64,000 bases of DNA from Nocardioides houyundeii. Lineage in GTDB: Bacteria > Actinomycetota > Actinomycetes > Propionibacteriales > Nocardioidaceae. Positions 15,536-24,700 of this stretch are shown here, one piece after another (positions within the stretch are counted from its first letter, which is position 1; each line of letters begins with the position of its first letter). A program made the position numbers and the translations under genes. The notes below the pieces were generated by a model, which was not told the DNA's origin, ran no database searches, and saw nothing but the letters and a program-made list of their open reading frames with translations. The stretch spans positions 2,728,001 through 2,792,000 of the forward strand of contig NZ_CP025581.1 of assembly GCF_002865585.1 (NCBI RefSeq), given 5' to 3'.

Positions 15536-17707
15536 ATGAGAACGACCTCCCCCCGCAGCGGACCCGGCCGCAGGCTTGCGCTCGCCGGACTGGCCACCCT
15601 GGCGATCGCCGGCGCGCTCGCCGTACCCGCCACGGCCGTCGAGACCGGCACCGCCACCGCCACCGCTGCGAGCGCCTCCCCAGCGCCGACCCGAGTGATC
15701 CTGACGCCCACCGAGACGCCCGAGACCTCGCAGAGCTTCACCTGGCTCGCCACCACGCCCACCGAGACCAACGGCGTCGTGCAGCTCCGTCTCGCCGCCG
15801 GCGGCCCGGTCCGCGCCGTCCGAGCGACCAGCCAGGGCACGGCGATCAACCAGGCCAACCCGCACTTCTCCGCCACCGTCAAGGGCCTGGAGCCGGCGAC
15901 GGCGTACTCCTATCGCGTCGGCAGCGCCGACGGCTGGAGCGAGTGGCAGATCTTCTCCACCGCCGACCCCACGCAGACGGAGTTCAACTACGTCTACTAC
16001 GGCGACGCCCAGATCGGCCTGGACACCACCTGGCCCAAGGTCGTCAAGATGGCCGAGCGGACCGCTCCGGACTCCATCGGCTCGGTGCACGCCGGTGACC
16101 TGATCGACACCTCCAGCAACGACACGCAGTGGACCAACTGGTTCAAGGGCATGGAGCACTCGGCGGCCACCACCAACATCTTCGCCGCACCCGGCAACCA
16201 CGAGTACAACGGCGACAAGCTGATGCGGTCGTGGAAGGCCCATTTCGAGTACCCCGACAACAACCCGAACGCCAGCACGATCGGCGACCTGGCCCAGCGC
16301 TCGGTCGGCGATGACGACGTGGCACGCCAGTACCAGGCGTACTTCGACCACTGGTCGGACTTCGCACGCGAGACGGTCTACTTCGCCGACTACCAGGGCG
16401 TCCGGTTCATCACGGTCAACGCGACCCGAGACAGCGCGTTCCTGACCCCGTCGTACGTGCCGCCGTGCACCGGCACGGACTGCCCCTCGACCAAGGTCAC
16501 CGACGTGTGGACCGAGTACCAGGCCGCCTGGCTCGACCACGTCCTGGACAACAGCGACTCCAAGTGGAACGTCGTGACGTTCCACCAGCCGGTCTACTCC
16601 GCCAGCTCGGGCCGTGACGAGCCGGTGCTGCGCAAGTACTGGGTCCCGGTCTTCGAGGAGCACAACGTCGACCTGGTCCAGATGGGCCACGACCACACCT
16701 ATGCCCGCGGCTACAACAACGACGACCTGACCGCCGAGCCCGGCGTGACCGACGGCCCGGTCTACGTCGTCAGCAACTCCGGGGCCAAGCACTACGACCT
16801 GGAGACCGACGCGCGGAACGTGTGGACCAACAACGGGGCCACCCAGGTGATCAAGGGCGAGAAGATCACCACCTACCAGGTGATCTCGGTGTCGCAGGAC
16901 AAGCTGGTCTACAAGTCCTACCTCGCCGAGACGGTCCCCGGGGCCTACACGGTGCCGGCCAAGGAGCTCGAGGTCGGCGACGTGATCGACGAGTTCACCG
17001 TCCACAAGTCCGACGACGGCCGCAAGAGGGTCGTGGAGGCTGGGGCTCCCGCTCCGGTGTTCGAGGACCTCACCCCCCACCCGGTGATCACCGCCGCTCC
17101 GGCGGCGGAGGTCTCCGCGACCGTCGGCGACACCGTCACCCTGCAGGTCGCCGTCGACTCGAGCGTCCCGGTCGGCTACCAGTGGCAGCGCCGGGCCCAG
17201 GGCGACTGGAGCGACATCGTCAACCAGGACGAGTCCTCGCTGGTGCTCGAGGACGTCACCGCCCGCGCCGGCTCCTTCGAGTACCGGGTCAAGGTGACCG
17301 CGGGCTCGCGCACCGTCTTCTCCACCCCCACCAGGCTCATCATCACGGGTCCAGCAGCCGGCACCCCGACGGCCCAGACCCCGCACGGTGCCATCGGGAC
17401 CAAGCAGGCCACGCAGGTGGGCATCCGCAAGGCCCGCCTGCAGGTCGGGAAGAAGGGGATGGCCTGGGTGCGGTCCACGGCGGACGGCACCGTCAAGGTC
17501 ACCCTGCGGATCGGGAAGAAGAACGTGGTCCGCACCGCCCCGGTGCGCGCCGGCGACCAGGCCAAGGTGGCCCTCGGCAAGATCGCGCGCAAGGTCATCC
17601 GGAAGACCGGCAGGAAGGCCAGCGTCATCGTGGCCTTCACGCCCACCGAGCGGAGTGTCTATGACTCCGCCCGGGCCGTGAGGAAGTTCCGGGTCGCTCG
17701 GAGGTAG
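15536..17707 (+). CDS. secreted purple-acid-phosphatase-like metallophosphoesterase with C-terminal Ig-like domain
   Basis: A 723-residue exported protein. Residues 1-35 are a Sec-type signal (RRLALAGLATLAIAGALA then AVPATAV). An N-terminal fibronectin-like purple acid phosphatase domain (about 45-140) is followed by a calcineurin-like domain. Its metal ligands are visible in order: YYGDAQIGLD, HAGDLIDTS, APGNHEYNG, TFHQPVYS and GHDHTYARGY. After about residue 510 there is an Ig-like stretch (VGYQWQRRAQGDW) and then a Lys/Arg-rich beta domain to the end. The first base of the ATG is preceded by AGAGGAATCAGG. It would hydrolyse phosphomonoesters or phosphodiesters outside the cell, perhaps for phosphate scavenging. 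A strong hairpin follows the stop. Confidence 0.88.
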   Translation: MRTTSPRSGPGRRLALAGLATLAIAGALAVPATAVETGTATATAASASPAPTRVILTPTETPETSQSFTWLATTPTETNGVVQLRLAAGGPVRAVRATSQGTAINQANPHFSATVKGLEPATAYSYRVGSADGWSEWQIFSTADPTQTEFNYVYYGDAQIGLDTTWPKVVKMAERTAPDSIGSVHAGDLIDTSSNDTQWTNWFKGMEHSAATTNIFAAPGNHEYNGDKLMRSWKAHFEYPDNNPNASTIGDLAQRSVGDDDVARQYQAYFDHWSDFARETVYFADYQGVRFITVNATRDSAFLTPSYVPPCTGTDCPSTKVTDVWTEYQAAWLDHVLDNSDSKWNVVTFHQPVYSASSGRDEPVLRKYWVPVFEEHNVDLVQMGHDHTYARGYNNDDLTAEPGVTDGPVYVVSNSGAKHYDLETDARNVWTNNGATQVIKGEKITTYQVISVSQDKLVYKSYLAETVPGAYTVPAKELEVGDVIDEFTVHKSDDGRKRVVEAGAPAPVFEDLTPHPVITAAPAAEVSATVGDTVTLQVAVDSSVPVGYQWQRRAQGDWSDIVNQDESSLVLEDVTARAGSFEYRVKVTAGSRTVFSTPTRLIITGPAAGTPTAQTPHGAIGTKQATQVGIRKARLQVGKKGMAWVRSTADGTVKVTLRIGKKNVVRTAPVRAGDQAKVALGKIARKVIRKTGRKASVIVAFTPTERSVYDSARAVRKFRVARR

Positions 17708-17728
17708 TCGACATCTCTGCGTGGCTCA

Positions 17729-17763
17729 GGCCCGCCGTCGGGTGACATGCCCGGCGGCGGGCC
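17729..17763 (+). terminator. rho-independent-type hairpin after the phosphatase gene
   Basis: A 14-bp stem with arms 17729-17742 and 17750-17763, broken only by one G-U pair, and a 7-nt loop (TGACATG). It starts about 22 bp after the phosphatase stop. There is no U-tract, as is usual in high-GC actinobacteria. Confidence 0.7.
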
Positions 17764-17815
17764 CGAGCAGTCGGGGCGAGGACGACGTTGCCACGTGCCG
17801 CGCTAGGTTTCGCCC

Positions 17816-18235
17816 ATGACCAAGACCCCGCCGTGGCTCGACCCCGCCAACATCGACTTCATGCTCGACGAGTGCGAGACCTGGGCTGTGGTGGGCCTGT
17901 CCGGGGACCGCTCCCGCACGGCGTACTCGATCGCCTCCCTGCTGGTCGAGCGCGGGAAGAGGATCGTGCCGATCCACCCCGACGCGCCCACGGTGCTGGG
18001 CCAGCAGGGCTATGCCTCGCTGAGCGAGGTGCCCTTCGACATCGACGTGGTCGACGTGTTCCGCCGCTCCGAGGCTGCCGGCCAGTTCGCCGACGAGGCC
18101 GTGGCGGTGGGCGCGAGAGCCGTGTGGTTCCAGCTCGGGGTCATCGACCAGGCAGCCTTCGAGCGCACCACAGCGGCCGGCGTGCCGATGGTGATGGACA
18201 CCTGCCCGGCCATCGAGTGGCGGCGGCGGCACTGA
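17816..18235 (+). CDS. CoA-binding domain protein (YccU-like)
   Basis: A 139-residue single-domain Rossmann protein. It shows WAVVGLSGDRSRTAYSIASLL near the start, VPIHPDAPTVLGQQGYASL, VDVFRRSEAAGQFADEA, and VWFQLGVID followed by VMDTCPAIEW at the end. This is the small CoA-binding family related to the CoA domain of succinyl-CoA synthetase. It has no catalytic domain attached and no known reaction. The start at ATG 17816 is the first of the frame. The stop lies 4 bp from the end of the convergent SRPBCC gene, so the two transcripts likely overlap. Confidence 0.86.
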   Translation: MTKTPPWLDPANIDFMLDECETWAVVGLSGDRSRTAYSIASLLVERGKRIVPIHPDAPTVLGQQGYASLSEVPFDIDVVDVFRRSEAAGQFADEAVAVGARAVWFQLGVIDQAAFERTTAAGVPMVMDTCPAIEWRRRH

Positions 18236-18239
18236 CCGC

Positions 18240-18686
18240 TCAGCCGCGCTGACGCCGCTCGACGAGGAAGGCCAGACGCCGCAGCGTCTCGGTGTTGCGC
18301 CACGCCAGCGTCGGCTGCCGCAGGGGCGAGGGCAGCAGCAGCGCCGGTCCGGAGGTGGCGTCCTCACGGATCACCACCTCCGTAGTGCCGGCGTCCGCGT
18401 GCGGGTGCATCTCGATCTCGACCCGGGCATCGCCCATCGGCCAGGCCCGGGCGCGCAGCACCAGCCGACTGCCGGGCTCCGACTCCAGCACCTCGGTGCT
18501 GTCGTCGATCAGGAGCGGCCAGGCCCCGACCGAGTGGTGCAGCTGGGACCCGACCGCCGGCCAGGTGTCGTCCACGTCGCGCATCCGGGAGGCGCCGACC
18601 ACCCACAGCGGGTAGAGCCAGCCGTCCGCGAGCACCTTCCACACGTCCTCGGCGCTCCCCTTGAGGGTGCGGGTGTTGACACTCAT
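18240..18686 (-). CDS. SRPBCC family (START-like) protein
   Basis: A 148-residue protein from ATG 18686. The pattern starts with TRTLKGSAEDVWKVLADGWLYPLWVVGA and runs through an alternating beta sheet (EPGSRLVLRARAWPMGDARVEIEMHP), typical of the polyketide-cyclase/START-like ligand-binding fold with a hydrophobic cavity. No catalytic residues can be assigned. Its start lies 11 bp after the stop of the membrane acyltransferase-like gene upstream, so the two are in one transcript. Function unknown; relatives act as lipid binders or ancillary proteins. Confidence 0.8.
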   Translation of the reverse strand: MSVNTRTLKGSAEDVWKVLADGWLYPLWVVGASRMRDVDDTWPAVGSQLHHSVGAWPLLIDDSTEVLESEPGSRLVLRARAWPMGDARVEIEMHPHADAGTTEVVIREDATSGPALLLPSPLRQPTLAWRNTETLRRLAFLVERRQRG

Positions 18687-18696
18687 CGTCGCGGCT

Positions 18697-20139
18697 TCAG
18701 CGCGAGGACTCGTTGGACTCTTCGGGGACGCCGTGCCGGGGCGGCGCGTCGGGACCTTGCGTCCCCTCGTCGGCCCGGTCCCCGCCCGAGGAGTGGTCCG
18801 GCGCGCCCGCGACGGCGTCGCTGGGGTCGATCTCCTCTCCGGCGTTCGCCATGCTGGCGACCTCGGAGACCTGGCCCTGGGAATCGTCGTTCTTGCCTGT
18901 GTCCATAGCCGGGACGTACCCCCGCTCCCCCACCTCATGCGCCCGTCTCGCCGATCGGGCGGGCAGGGCCCGCACGGCCGCGGCCGTGGCGCCGGCCACC
19001 GCACCGGCGACGGACTCCAGTGGACCTCGGGTGCCGCGGGCGGCGTACAGGGCTCCCACCGCCCCCAGCACCAGCACGTGGCTGCGGAAGCTCCCGGGCT
19101 CCTCGGCGGGCCACAGCAGGTCCGACCGCATCGCCACGTGCAGCGAGTACAGCGTCAGGGACATGGCGCCCGCGCCGCAGAGGATCGCCAGCGCCCGCCG
19201 CGCGACTGCGGGCAGGGACGCCGCGAGCACCAGGCAGCAACCGAGCACGAGCATCGCGCTCCCGGCGGTCTGCACGAGGTCGAACGGGGTGGCGCTGTGC
19301 GGGGCACGGACCAGCAGCCAGGCCCAGCTCGTGTCGGGCGTGGTGCCGTACATGCCGCCCCGGACGAGCTCCAGCAGCTCGGCACCGCTGCCGGCGGGGC
19401 CCAGCGGCGGCGGATCCAGCAGCAGCGCCCGCGCCACGTCCTCGCGGCTCGTCAGCACGTCGGAGACGGCGCTGGCAACCACCGCAAGCACCGCGCCGCC
19501 GACGGCCAGTGCGACCGGCACGACCCGCCGACGCAGGTCGAGGCGACCGATCGCCAGGCCCAGCAGCAGGTAGGCCAGCCACGGCAGCGCCGGGTAGTAG
19601 CCGGTGAGCAGGAGCTCGGAGAGCAGCCCTCCAGGATCCCGGAGCTGCTCGAAGGAGGGGCTGGCGTAGCCACGCTCGGGAAGCCTCGGCCGCAGCCACT
19701 GGGAGGCCACCGGCACCAGCAGTGCCCAGCCGGCAGCCAGGAGGAACAGCCTGCGGGCACCCAGGCCCAGGAACGGCAGCGCGAGCACGAACAGCACGGC
19801 GTAGTAGGTGAGGATGATCGCCAGCCCGCTGTCCAGGGCAGCAAGCATCAGTCCGAGCAGTCCCACCAGCAGCGCCCGTGCCACCAGTCCGGCCGACCGG
19901 GCCGCCCGCTCGCGGCCTCTGACCGGGTCGCCCGCGCCGGTCAGCAGCGCGATGCTCACCCCCGCCAGGACCGCGAAGAGCGCGGACGCCCGCCCGCCGG
20001 CCAGGGAGTGGGACACGGCGAGGTCCCCGTCGGCGTCGCGGGTCAGCAGCACATGGGTCGCCACCATCCCGAGCAGGGCGAGACACCGCGCGACGTCGAC
20101 CCCGACGAGGCGGCCCTGCGCAGGTCCGGACGGGTTCAC
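18697..20139 (-). CDS. multi-pass membrane protein, heparan-alpha-glucosaminide N-acetyltransferase-like, with acidic C-terminal tail
   Basis: A 480-residue open frame starting at GTG 20139. It opens with GRLVGVDVARCLALLGMVATH, the signature of the DUF418/DUF1624/OpgC-like acyltransferase group, followed by about ten hydrophobic helices to residue 390. A conserved-looking SLTLYSLHVAM lies near residue 337. These proteins move acyl groups across the membrane onto sugars. The final 69 residues, from an internal Met at 18906, are hydrophilic and acidic (MDTGKNDDSQGQ onward) and share no character with the membrane part. They may be a separate small protein fused in frame or the result of a lost stop. 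I keep one gene but rate its C-terminus uncertain. Confidence 0.65.
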   Translation of the reverse strand: MNPSGPAQGRLVGVDVARCLALLGMVATHVLLTRDADGDLAVSHSLAGGRASALFAVLAGVSIALLTGAGDPVRGRERAARSAGLVARALLVGLLGLMLAALDSGLAIILTYYAVLFVLALPFLGLGARRLFLLAAGWALLVPVASQWLRPRLPERGYASPSFEQLRDPGGLLSELLLTGYYPALPWLAYLLLGLAIGRLDLRRRVVPVALAVGGAVLAVVASAVSDVLTSREDVARALLLDPPPLGPAGSGAELLELVRGGMYGTTPDTSWAWLLVRAPHSATPFDLVQTAGSAMLVLGCCLVLAASLPAVARRALAILCGAGAMSLTLYSLHVAMRSDLLWPAEEPGSFRSHVLVLGAVGALYAARGTRGPLESVAGAVAGATAAAVRALPARSARRAHEVGERGYVPAMDTGKNDDSQGQVSEVASMANAGEEIDPSDAVAGAPDHSSGGDRADEGTQGPDAPPRHGVPEESNESSR

Positions 20140-20172
20140 CTGCCAGACGGTACGCAGGGTGGGGACGTGTGC

Positions 20173-20688
20173 CTAGAAGCCGATCCGCGGACGGCGGGTC
20201 GCCGACTCCCGGACGCTGCGTCCCTTGGCGTGGGCGCTCTCGGCCAGCGCAGCCTGGAACTCGACCAGCTGCTGCTGCAGCGCCGCGTCCGAGACCGCGA
20301 GGATCCGGGCGGCCAGGATGCCGGCGTTGCGCGCGTTGCCGATGGCCACGGTGGCGACCGGGATGCCGGCGGGCATCTGCACGATCGACAGCAGCGAGTC
20401 CATGCCGTCCAGGTACTTCAACGGCACCGGTACGCCGATCACGGGCAGCGGCGTGACCGAGGCGATCATTCCCGGAAGCGCGGCGGCGCCACCGGCCCCG
20501 GCGATCACCACCTTGATCCCGCGTCCCGCCGCGTCGCGCCCGTAGTCCAGCATCTCCTGCGGCATCCGGTGCGCGGAGACCACGTCGGCCTCGAACGAGA
20601 CCCCGAGCTCCTCCAGCACCTCCGCGGCGGCCTGCATCACCGGCCAGTCGGAGTCCGACCCCATCACGATGCCCACGTCCGCGCTCAT
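20173..20688 (-). CDS. purE: N5-carboxyaminoimidazole ribonucleotide mutase
   Basis: A 171-residue protein that converts N5-CAIR to CAIR in purine synthesis. The signatures are very clear: [13 protein letters not shown] at the start, [11 protein letters not shown] (active-site His), [14 protein letters not shown] and PVIGVPV. The length is standard with a short C-terminal extension ([15 protein letters not shown]). The start is 7 bp downstream of the purK stop, so purK and purE are co-transcribed and cover consecutive steps. Confidence 0.97.
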   Translation of the reverse strand: MSADVGIVMGSDSDWPVMQAAAEVLEELGVSFEADVVSAHRMPQEMLDYGRDAAGRGIKVVIAGAGGAAALPGMIASVTPLPVIGVPVPLKYLDGMDSLLSIVQMPAGIPVATVAIGNARNAGILAARILAVSDAALQQQLVEFQAALAESAHAKGRSVRESATRRPRIGF

Positions 20689-20695
20689 GCTCGCC

Positions 20696-21856
20696 TCACT
20701 CGCTCTCGTCTCCCAGGTCCCCGCGGAGCCAGGCAGCGGCGTGACGCGCGCGCTCCAGGCAGTCCTCGAGGTCGTCGCCGTATGCGTTGACGTGCCCGAC
20801 CTTGCGACCGGGGCGCCAGTCCTTGCCGTACAGGTGCACCCGCAGGTGCGGGTCGCGGGCCATCACGTGCGGAAGCCCGTCGTAGAGCCGGCCGGCGTCG
20901 TGCGGACCGCCGAGGACGTTGACCATCACCGTCCAGCGGGCCCGCGGAGCCGGGGACCCCAGCGGCAGGTCCATCACCGCGCGCAGGTGGTTCTCGAACT
21001 GCGAGGTGACGGCGCCGTCCTGGGTCCAGTGCCCGGTGTTGTGCGGTCGCATCGCCAGCTCGTTGACGAGCACCCGGCCGTCGGAGGTCTCGAACAGCTC
21101 CACGGCCAGGATCCCGGTCACGTCCAGGGCGCCCGCGATGGTCAGAGCGATCCGCTGGGCCTGGCCCGCCAGCTCGGGGTCCAGGTCCGGCGCCGGGGCG
21201 ACCACCTCGCTGCACACCCCGTCGACCTGGGTCGAGGCCACCACCGGGTAGGCGGCGGCCTGGCCGCTCGGCGATCGTGCCACCAGCGCCGAGAGCTCGC
21301 GGCGGAAGTCCACCAGCTCCTCGGCCAGCACCTGGACGCCCGCGGCGCTCGCTGCCTCGAAGGCGTCACGGGCCCCGGCGGCGTCGCGCACCACCCACAC
21401 GCCCTTGCCGTCGTAGCCGCCGCGGGTGGTCTTGAGCACGCACGGGAAGCCGAACGCCGCCGCGTCGGCCACCGACTCCACCACCGCGTGGCGCGGGGAG
21501 GGCACTCCCAGCTCGTCGAGCCGGCGGCGCATCACCGCCTTGTCCTGGGCGTGCACCAGGGCCTCGGGCCCGGGTCGCACCGCGAGACCGCCCTCGGCCA
21601 GCGCGTGCAGGTGCTCGGTGGGCACGTGCTCGTGGTCGAAGGTGACCACGGAGCAGCCCTGGGTGACGGAGCGGAGGGTGTCCAGGTCGCGGTGGTCCCC
21701 GACCTGCTGGTCCACGATGACCTGGGCCGCCGAGACGCCCTCGGCCTCGGCGAGCAGCCGCAGCGGCAGCCCCAGGGCGATGGCGGGCTGGGCCATCATG
21801 CGGGCGAGCTGGCCACCACCGATGACGGCCAGGACGGGAGCGAGCGGCGCGGGCAC
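20696..21856 (-). CDS. purK: N5-carboxyaminoimidazole ribonucleotide synthase
   Basis: A 386-residue ATP-grasp enzyme from GTG 21856, making N5-CAIR from AIR, bicarbonate and ATP. It shows [18 protein letters not shown] at the N-terminus, [13 protein letters not shown], the ATP-grasp core [15 protein letters not shown], and the metal-binding region [24 protein letters not shown]. The length is usual. It is followed 7 bp later by purE on the same strand and preceded 22 bp earlier by a small winged-helix gene. Confidence 0.96.
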   Translation of the reverse strand: MPAPLAPVLAVIGGGQLARMMAQPAIALGLPLRLLAEAEGVSAAQVIVDQQVGDHRDLDTLRSVTQGCSVVTFDHEHVPTEHLHALAEGGLAVRPGPEALVHAQDKAVMRRRLDELGVPSPRHAVVESVADAAAFGFPCVLKTTRGGYDGKGVWVVRDAAGARDAFEAASAAGVQVLAEELVDFRRELSALVARSPSGQAAAYPVVASTQVDGVCSEVVAPAPDLDPELAGQAQRIALTIAGALDVTGILAVELFETSDGRVLVNELAMRPHNTGHWTQDGAVTSQFENHLRAVMDLPLGSPAPRARWTVMVNVLGGPHDAGRLYDGLPHVMARDPHLRVHLYGKDWRPGRKVGHVNAYGDDLEDCLERARHAAAWLRGDLGDESE

Positions 21857-21878
21857 GGAACAGACCCTAGCCAGCCGG

Positions 21879-22205
21879 TCATCCGTGGCTGGCGGCAGAC
21901 CCCTCTGCGTCCGGCTCGAACCGCAGACCGCGGCCCCTGACCGTGCGGATCAGGGTGGGGTCGCGACTGTCGTCCCCCAGCTTGCGACGCACCCAGCCAA
22001 GGTGGACGTCGATGGTCTTGGAGGAGGTGTAGAAGGTGGCGCCCCAGACCTGACGCATCAGCTCGTCCCGGCTGACGATCTCACCGGCACGGGAGATCAG
22101 CGCGTGCATGAGGTCGAACTCCATGCGCGAGAGCACGATCTCCTCACCGGCGCGCCACACGCGACGCGCGACAGGGTCAACGAGCACGTCCTGGACCGCG
22201 ATCAC
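21879..22205 (-). CDS. stand-alone OmpR/PhoB-type winged-helix protein
   Basis: A 108-residue protein from GTG 22205. It is almost entirely an OmpR/PhoB C-terminal DNA-binding domain: LSRMEFDLMHALISRAGEIV, then SRDELMRQVWGATF, SKTIDVHLGWVRRKLGD and LIRTVRGRGLRFE. There is no receiver domain, and the 128 bp upstream contains no remnant of one, so it is not a simple truncation within the window. Its activity cannot depend on classic phosphorylation. It may act on nearby genes; the purK start lies 22 bp downstream on the same strand. Targets unknown. Confidence 0.85.
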   Translation of the reverse strand: MIAVQDVLVDPVARRVWRAGEEIVLSRMEFDLMHALISRAGEIVSRDELMRQVWGATFYTSSKTIDVHLGWVRRKLGDDSRDPTLIRTVRGRGLRFEPDAEGSAASHG

Positions 22206-22332
22206 CCCCAGACGTTAAGGAGGATGCGGCGATCCCGCCGCCGAACGGCTCAGCTGGGGGGTCGTGGTCCAGACCACCTGTGCCCGGCCCACGTCGTCGC
22301 ATGGCGACCTGGGTCCGGAGCTGGGGGACGGC

Positions 22333-23322
22333 TCAGCGGCGGCTGACCGCGACCGGCTCGACCAGGCCGAACCCGCGGACCGGGCGAGCCGGCAGCCTCC
22401 GGGTGACGAACTCGCCGTCGGGGAGCAGCGCGGCGGTCGCCGCGTCGACGATGATCCGGTTGCGCCTGGCCACCGCAGTCAGGCGCGCCGCCATGTTGAC
22501 CGGGGGCCCGAAGACGTCACCCATCCGGGTCACCACCGACCCGGACGCCAGACCCAGCCGCACGTCCGGCATCCGCGGGTCGCGGCCGATCACCCGGATG
22601 ATGCCCTCGGAGATCTCCACGGCGCGCTCGGCGGTGTCGGTCACGAACAGGATCGAGTCGCCGATGGACTTGATCGCCCGGCCTCCTGCGGTGGAGACCA
22701 CGTCGTGGCAGCGCGCCTCGAAGACCTCCACGAGGTCACCGATGCGTCCCTCGTCGATCTTGTTGGACAGGGCGGTGAAGTGCACGATGTCGGCGAACCC
22801 GACGGTCACGTGCGTGGTGTGCAGGTCCTCCTCGTTGGCGCCGAGTGCCTCCATCCGGGAGGCCGCCGCGGCCAGGTGCCGACGCCACGCGTAGAGCAGC
22901 AGCTCCTCGAACGCCGGGTTGACCTCGTCGACCAGACGCAGCGCGGAGCCCATCCGGCTGCCGGTGGCGTCCTCGCTCTTCTCCATCTCCTCGACCCGTC
23001 CCACCAGGGTCGCGACCTCCCAGTCGGCCAGCCTGGACATGGTCTGCCCCAGCGCCCGGGTCAGGGTGACGGCCATGTCGAAGTCGAGGTTGCCCCGCTC
23101 GACCAGGGTGGAGACGTGGGCGACCGCCTCGATGTCGGCGGCGGTGAAGAACGCCTCACCGGCCATCTCGGGGAACCCCAGGGCGCGCCACAGCCGACGT
23201 ACCTCGTCGATCGACATGCCGGCACTGGCCGCGACCTCCAGAGCCGTGTAGCCCGGGCTCTCCCCCAGGATCGACTGCTCGAGCTCCTCGCGGCTCGGCC
23301 GGGGCGGGTCAGGCGCCATCAT
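22333..23322 (-). CDS. class III adenylate cyclase with N-terminal autoregulatory domain
   Basis: About 329 residues, starting at the ATG at 23322 (a second in-frame ATG follows directly). Residues 1-160 match the helical regulatory domain of Rv1264/Rv2212-type cyclases (YTALEVAASAGMSIDEVRRLWRALG onward). The catalytic domain has VGFADIVHFTALS with the first metal Asp, the adenine-specifying Lys in AIKSIGDSILF with the second Asp, and NMAARLTAVARR with the transition-state Asn and Arg. It should therefore be active and make cAMP from ATP in the cytosol. Its start overlaps the stop of the PH-domain gene by 14 bp, so the two are translationally coupled. Confidence 0.87.
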   Translation of the reverse strand: MMAPDPPRPSREELEQSILGESPGYTALEVAASAGMSIDEVRRLWRALGFPEMAGEAFFTAADIEAVAHVSTLVERGNLDFDMAVTLTRALGQTMSRLADWEVATLVGRVEEMEKSEDATGSRMGSALRLVDEVNPAFEELLLYAWRRHLAAAASRMEALGANEEDLHTTHVTVGFADIVHFTALSNKIDEGRIGDLVEVFEARCHDVVSTAGGRAIKSIGDSILFVTDTAERAVEISEGIIRVIGRDPRMPDVRLGLASGSVVTRMGDVFGPPVNMAARLTAVARRNRIIVDAATAALLPDGEFVTRRLPARPVRGFGLVEPVAVSRR

Positions 23323-23827
23323 CCGACCGTACCGAGCCCTGGTGCAGCTCCTCGGCAACCTTCAGCTGGACCTGCTCGACCCGGGGGATGTCGTTGACGC
23401 GCACCCGACCGTCGGCGCTGGCGTCGGTGACGATCAGGGTGCCGCAGCCGAAGAGCCGGTCGACCACGCCGATCTCGAAGTCGACGCCGCTGATCCGGTT
23501 GAGCGGGATGGTGCGTCCCTCCTTGGCGATGATCCCCGAGCGTGCGATGAAGCGCCGGTTGGTGAAGGTGTACGTCGTGGTGAGCCAGCGCAGCAGCGGC
23601 AGGAGCGTGAACCAGGCGACCAGGAGCGACGCAACGACGCCCCCCACGACCCCGAGCATGGTCGCGACGTCGTCCTGAACGGCGTCGCGCGCCCAGTTGC
23701 CCGCGAGCACGACGGCAGCGACGACGACCACCAGCACGAGCACCGGACCGATCAGGGCCTTCGGGTGGGTGCGGGTGGAGACGACGACGTGCTCGCCCTC
23801 GTTGAGGAGCTTGCTTGAGATGGCCAT
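23309..23827 (-). CDS. bacterial PH-domain (YdbS-like) membrane protein
   Basis: A 172-residue protein from ATG 23827. After HVVVSTRTHPKALIGPV come two membrane helices (about residues 28-45 and 58-80). A bPH2 domain follows (TTTYTFTNRRFIARSGIIAKEGR, then IPLNRISGVDFEIGVVDRLFGCG). The function of such proteins is unknown; they form oligomeric membrane complexes. The gene is sandwiched between birA and the adenylate cyclase and overlaps the cyclase start by 14 bp. Confidence 0.85.
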   Translation of the reverse strand: MAISSKLLNEGEHVVVSTRTHPKALIGPVLVLVVVVAAVVLAGNWARDAVQDDVATMLGVVGGVVASLLVAWFTLLPLLRWLTTTYTFTNRRFIARSGIIAKEGRTIPLNRISGVDFEIGVVDRLFGCGTLIVTDASADGRVRVNDIPRVEQVQLKVAEELHQGSVRSDDGA

Positions 23828-23834
23828 CCGGCGA

Positions 23835-24632
23835 TCATTCCATCTCGGTCGTCGGGCGTACGTGAATGACGTCACCGGCGTTGACGGTGAGCGCGCCGGT
23901 GCCGGTGCTCACCACCAGGGCCCCGTGGGCGTCCAGGTCCAGCGCCTCACCCCGAGTGACCTCGCCGCCGGGCAGGTGGACGTCGACCTCCCGGCCCAGG
24001 GTGGAGCAGACGTCGCAGTACGCCGTACGCAGCTGGTCGGTGTGCAGCAGCAGAGGCTCGAGCGCGCGCAGGGAGCCGAGCACCTGCACCAGCAGGTCGG
24101 TCCGGTCGAAGGTCTCCCCCAGCTCCAGGCGCAGCGAGGTGGCGTTCGCCGAGGGCAGGTCGGCCAGGTCCTGGTTGACGTTCAGGCCCACTCCCACCAC
24201 GGCCGTCGGCCCGTCGGGCGTCTCCACCCGCTCCACCAGGATGCCGGCGATCTTGCGGTCCTCCACCAGCACGTCGTTGGGCCACTTCAGCGCGACCTCG
24301 GGGAGCCGGTCGGCGAGCCCGGCGTGCACGGCGTACCCGACCAGCAGCGGCAGCCAGGTCCAGTCGGCGGGCTCCACCTGCGGGCGCAGCAGCACCGAGA
24401 AGGTGAGCGCCACCCGGGGCGGGGTCTCCCAGACCCGGTCCAGGCGCCCACGGCCCGCGGTCTGGTGCTCGGTGACGACGACCAGACCGGCGGGCTCCCC
24501 CTCGCGGGCCCGGGCCGCGACGACGGCGTTGGTGGACGGGGTGGCTGGGAGCACCTCGACGCGCAGCGGAGCCGGAAGACCGGCGAGGCGAACGGGATCG
24601 AGTGCTGGGCGCGGTACGGGAAGGTCAGACAT
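23835..24632 (-). CDS. birA: biotin-[acetyl-CoA-carboxylase] ligase
   Basis: A 265-residue enzyme that activates biotin with ATP and attaches it to the Lys of biotin carboxyl carrier domains. Family signatures are seen: [13 protein letters not shown], the biotinyl-AMP loop [33 protein letters not shown], and GVGLNVNQ. It lacks the N-terminal winged helix of repressor-type BirA, so it is a ligase only. It is divergent, 68 bp apart, from the acyl-CoA carboxylase beta gene, and its substrates (the alpha subunit and pyruvate carboxylase) lie within 11 kb. The C-terminal domain ends [11 protein letters not shown]. Confidence 0.95.
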   Translation of the reverse strand: MSDLPVPRPALDPVRLAGLPAPLRVEVLPATPSTNAVVAARAREGEPAGLVVVTEHQTAGRGRLDRVWETPPRVALTFSVLLRPQVEPADWTWLPLLVGYAVHAGLADRLPEVALKWPNDVLVEDRKIAGILVERVETPDGPTAVVGVGLNVNQDLADLPSANATSLRLELGETFDRTDLLVQVLGSLRALEPLLLHTDQLRTAYCDVCSTLGREVDVHLPGGEVTRGEALDLDAHGALVVSTGTGALTVNAGDVIHVRPTTEME

Positions 24633-24700
24633 GGGGACTAGATTGGCCCACGCTCGAGCCAGAGCACACCCCCACCAGCAGAGCCCGAGGAGATGTAGCG

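Noticed and set aside
15461..17386. A 641-residue open frame antisense to the purple-acid-phosphatase-like gene
   Set aside because: Low-complexity Val/Gly/Arg composition with no domain; the sense frame shows all metal-ligand motifs.
18935..20086. An alternative 383-residue frame over the membrane acyltransferase gene
   Set aside because: Arg/Pro-rich, no membrane helices; the other frame has ten helices and a family signature.
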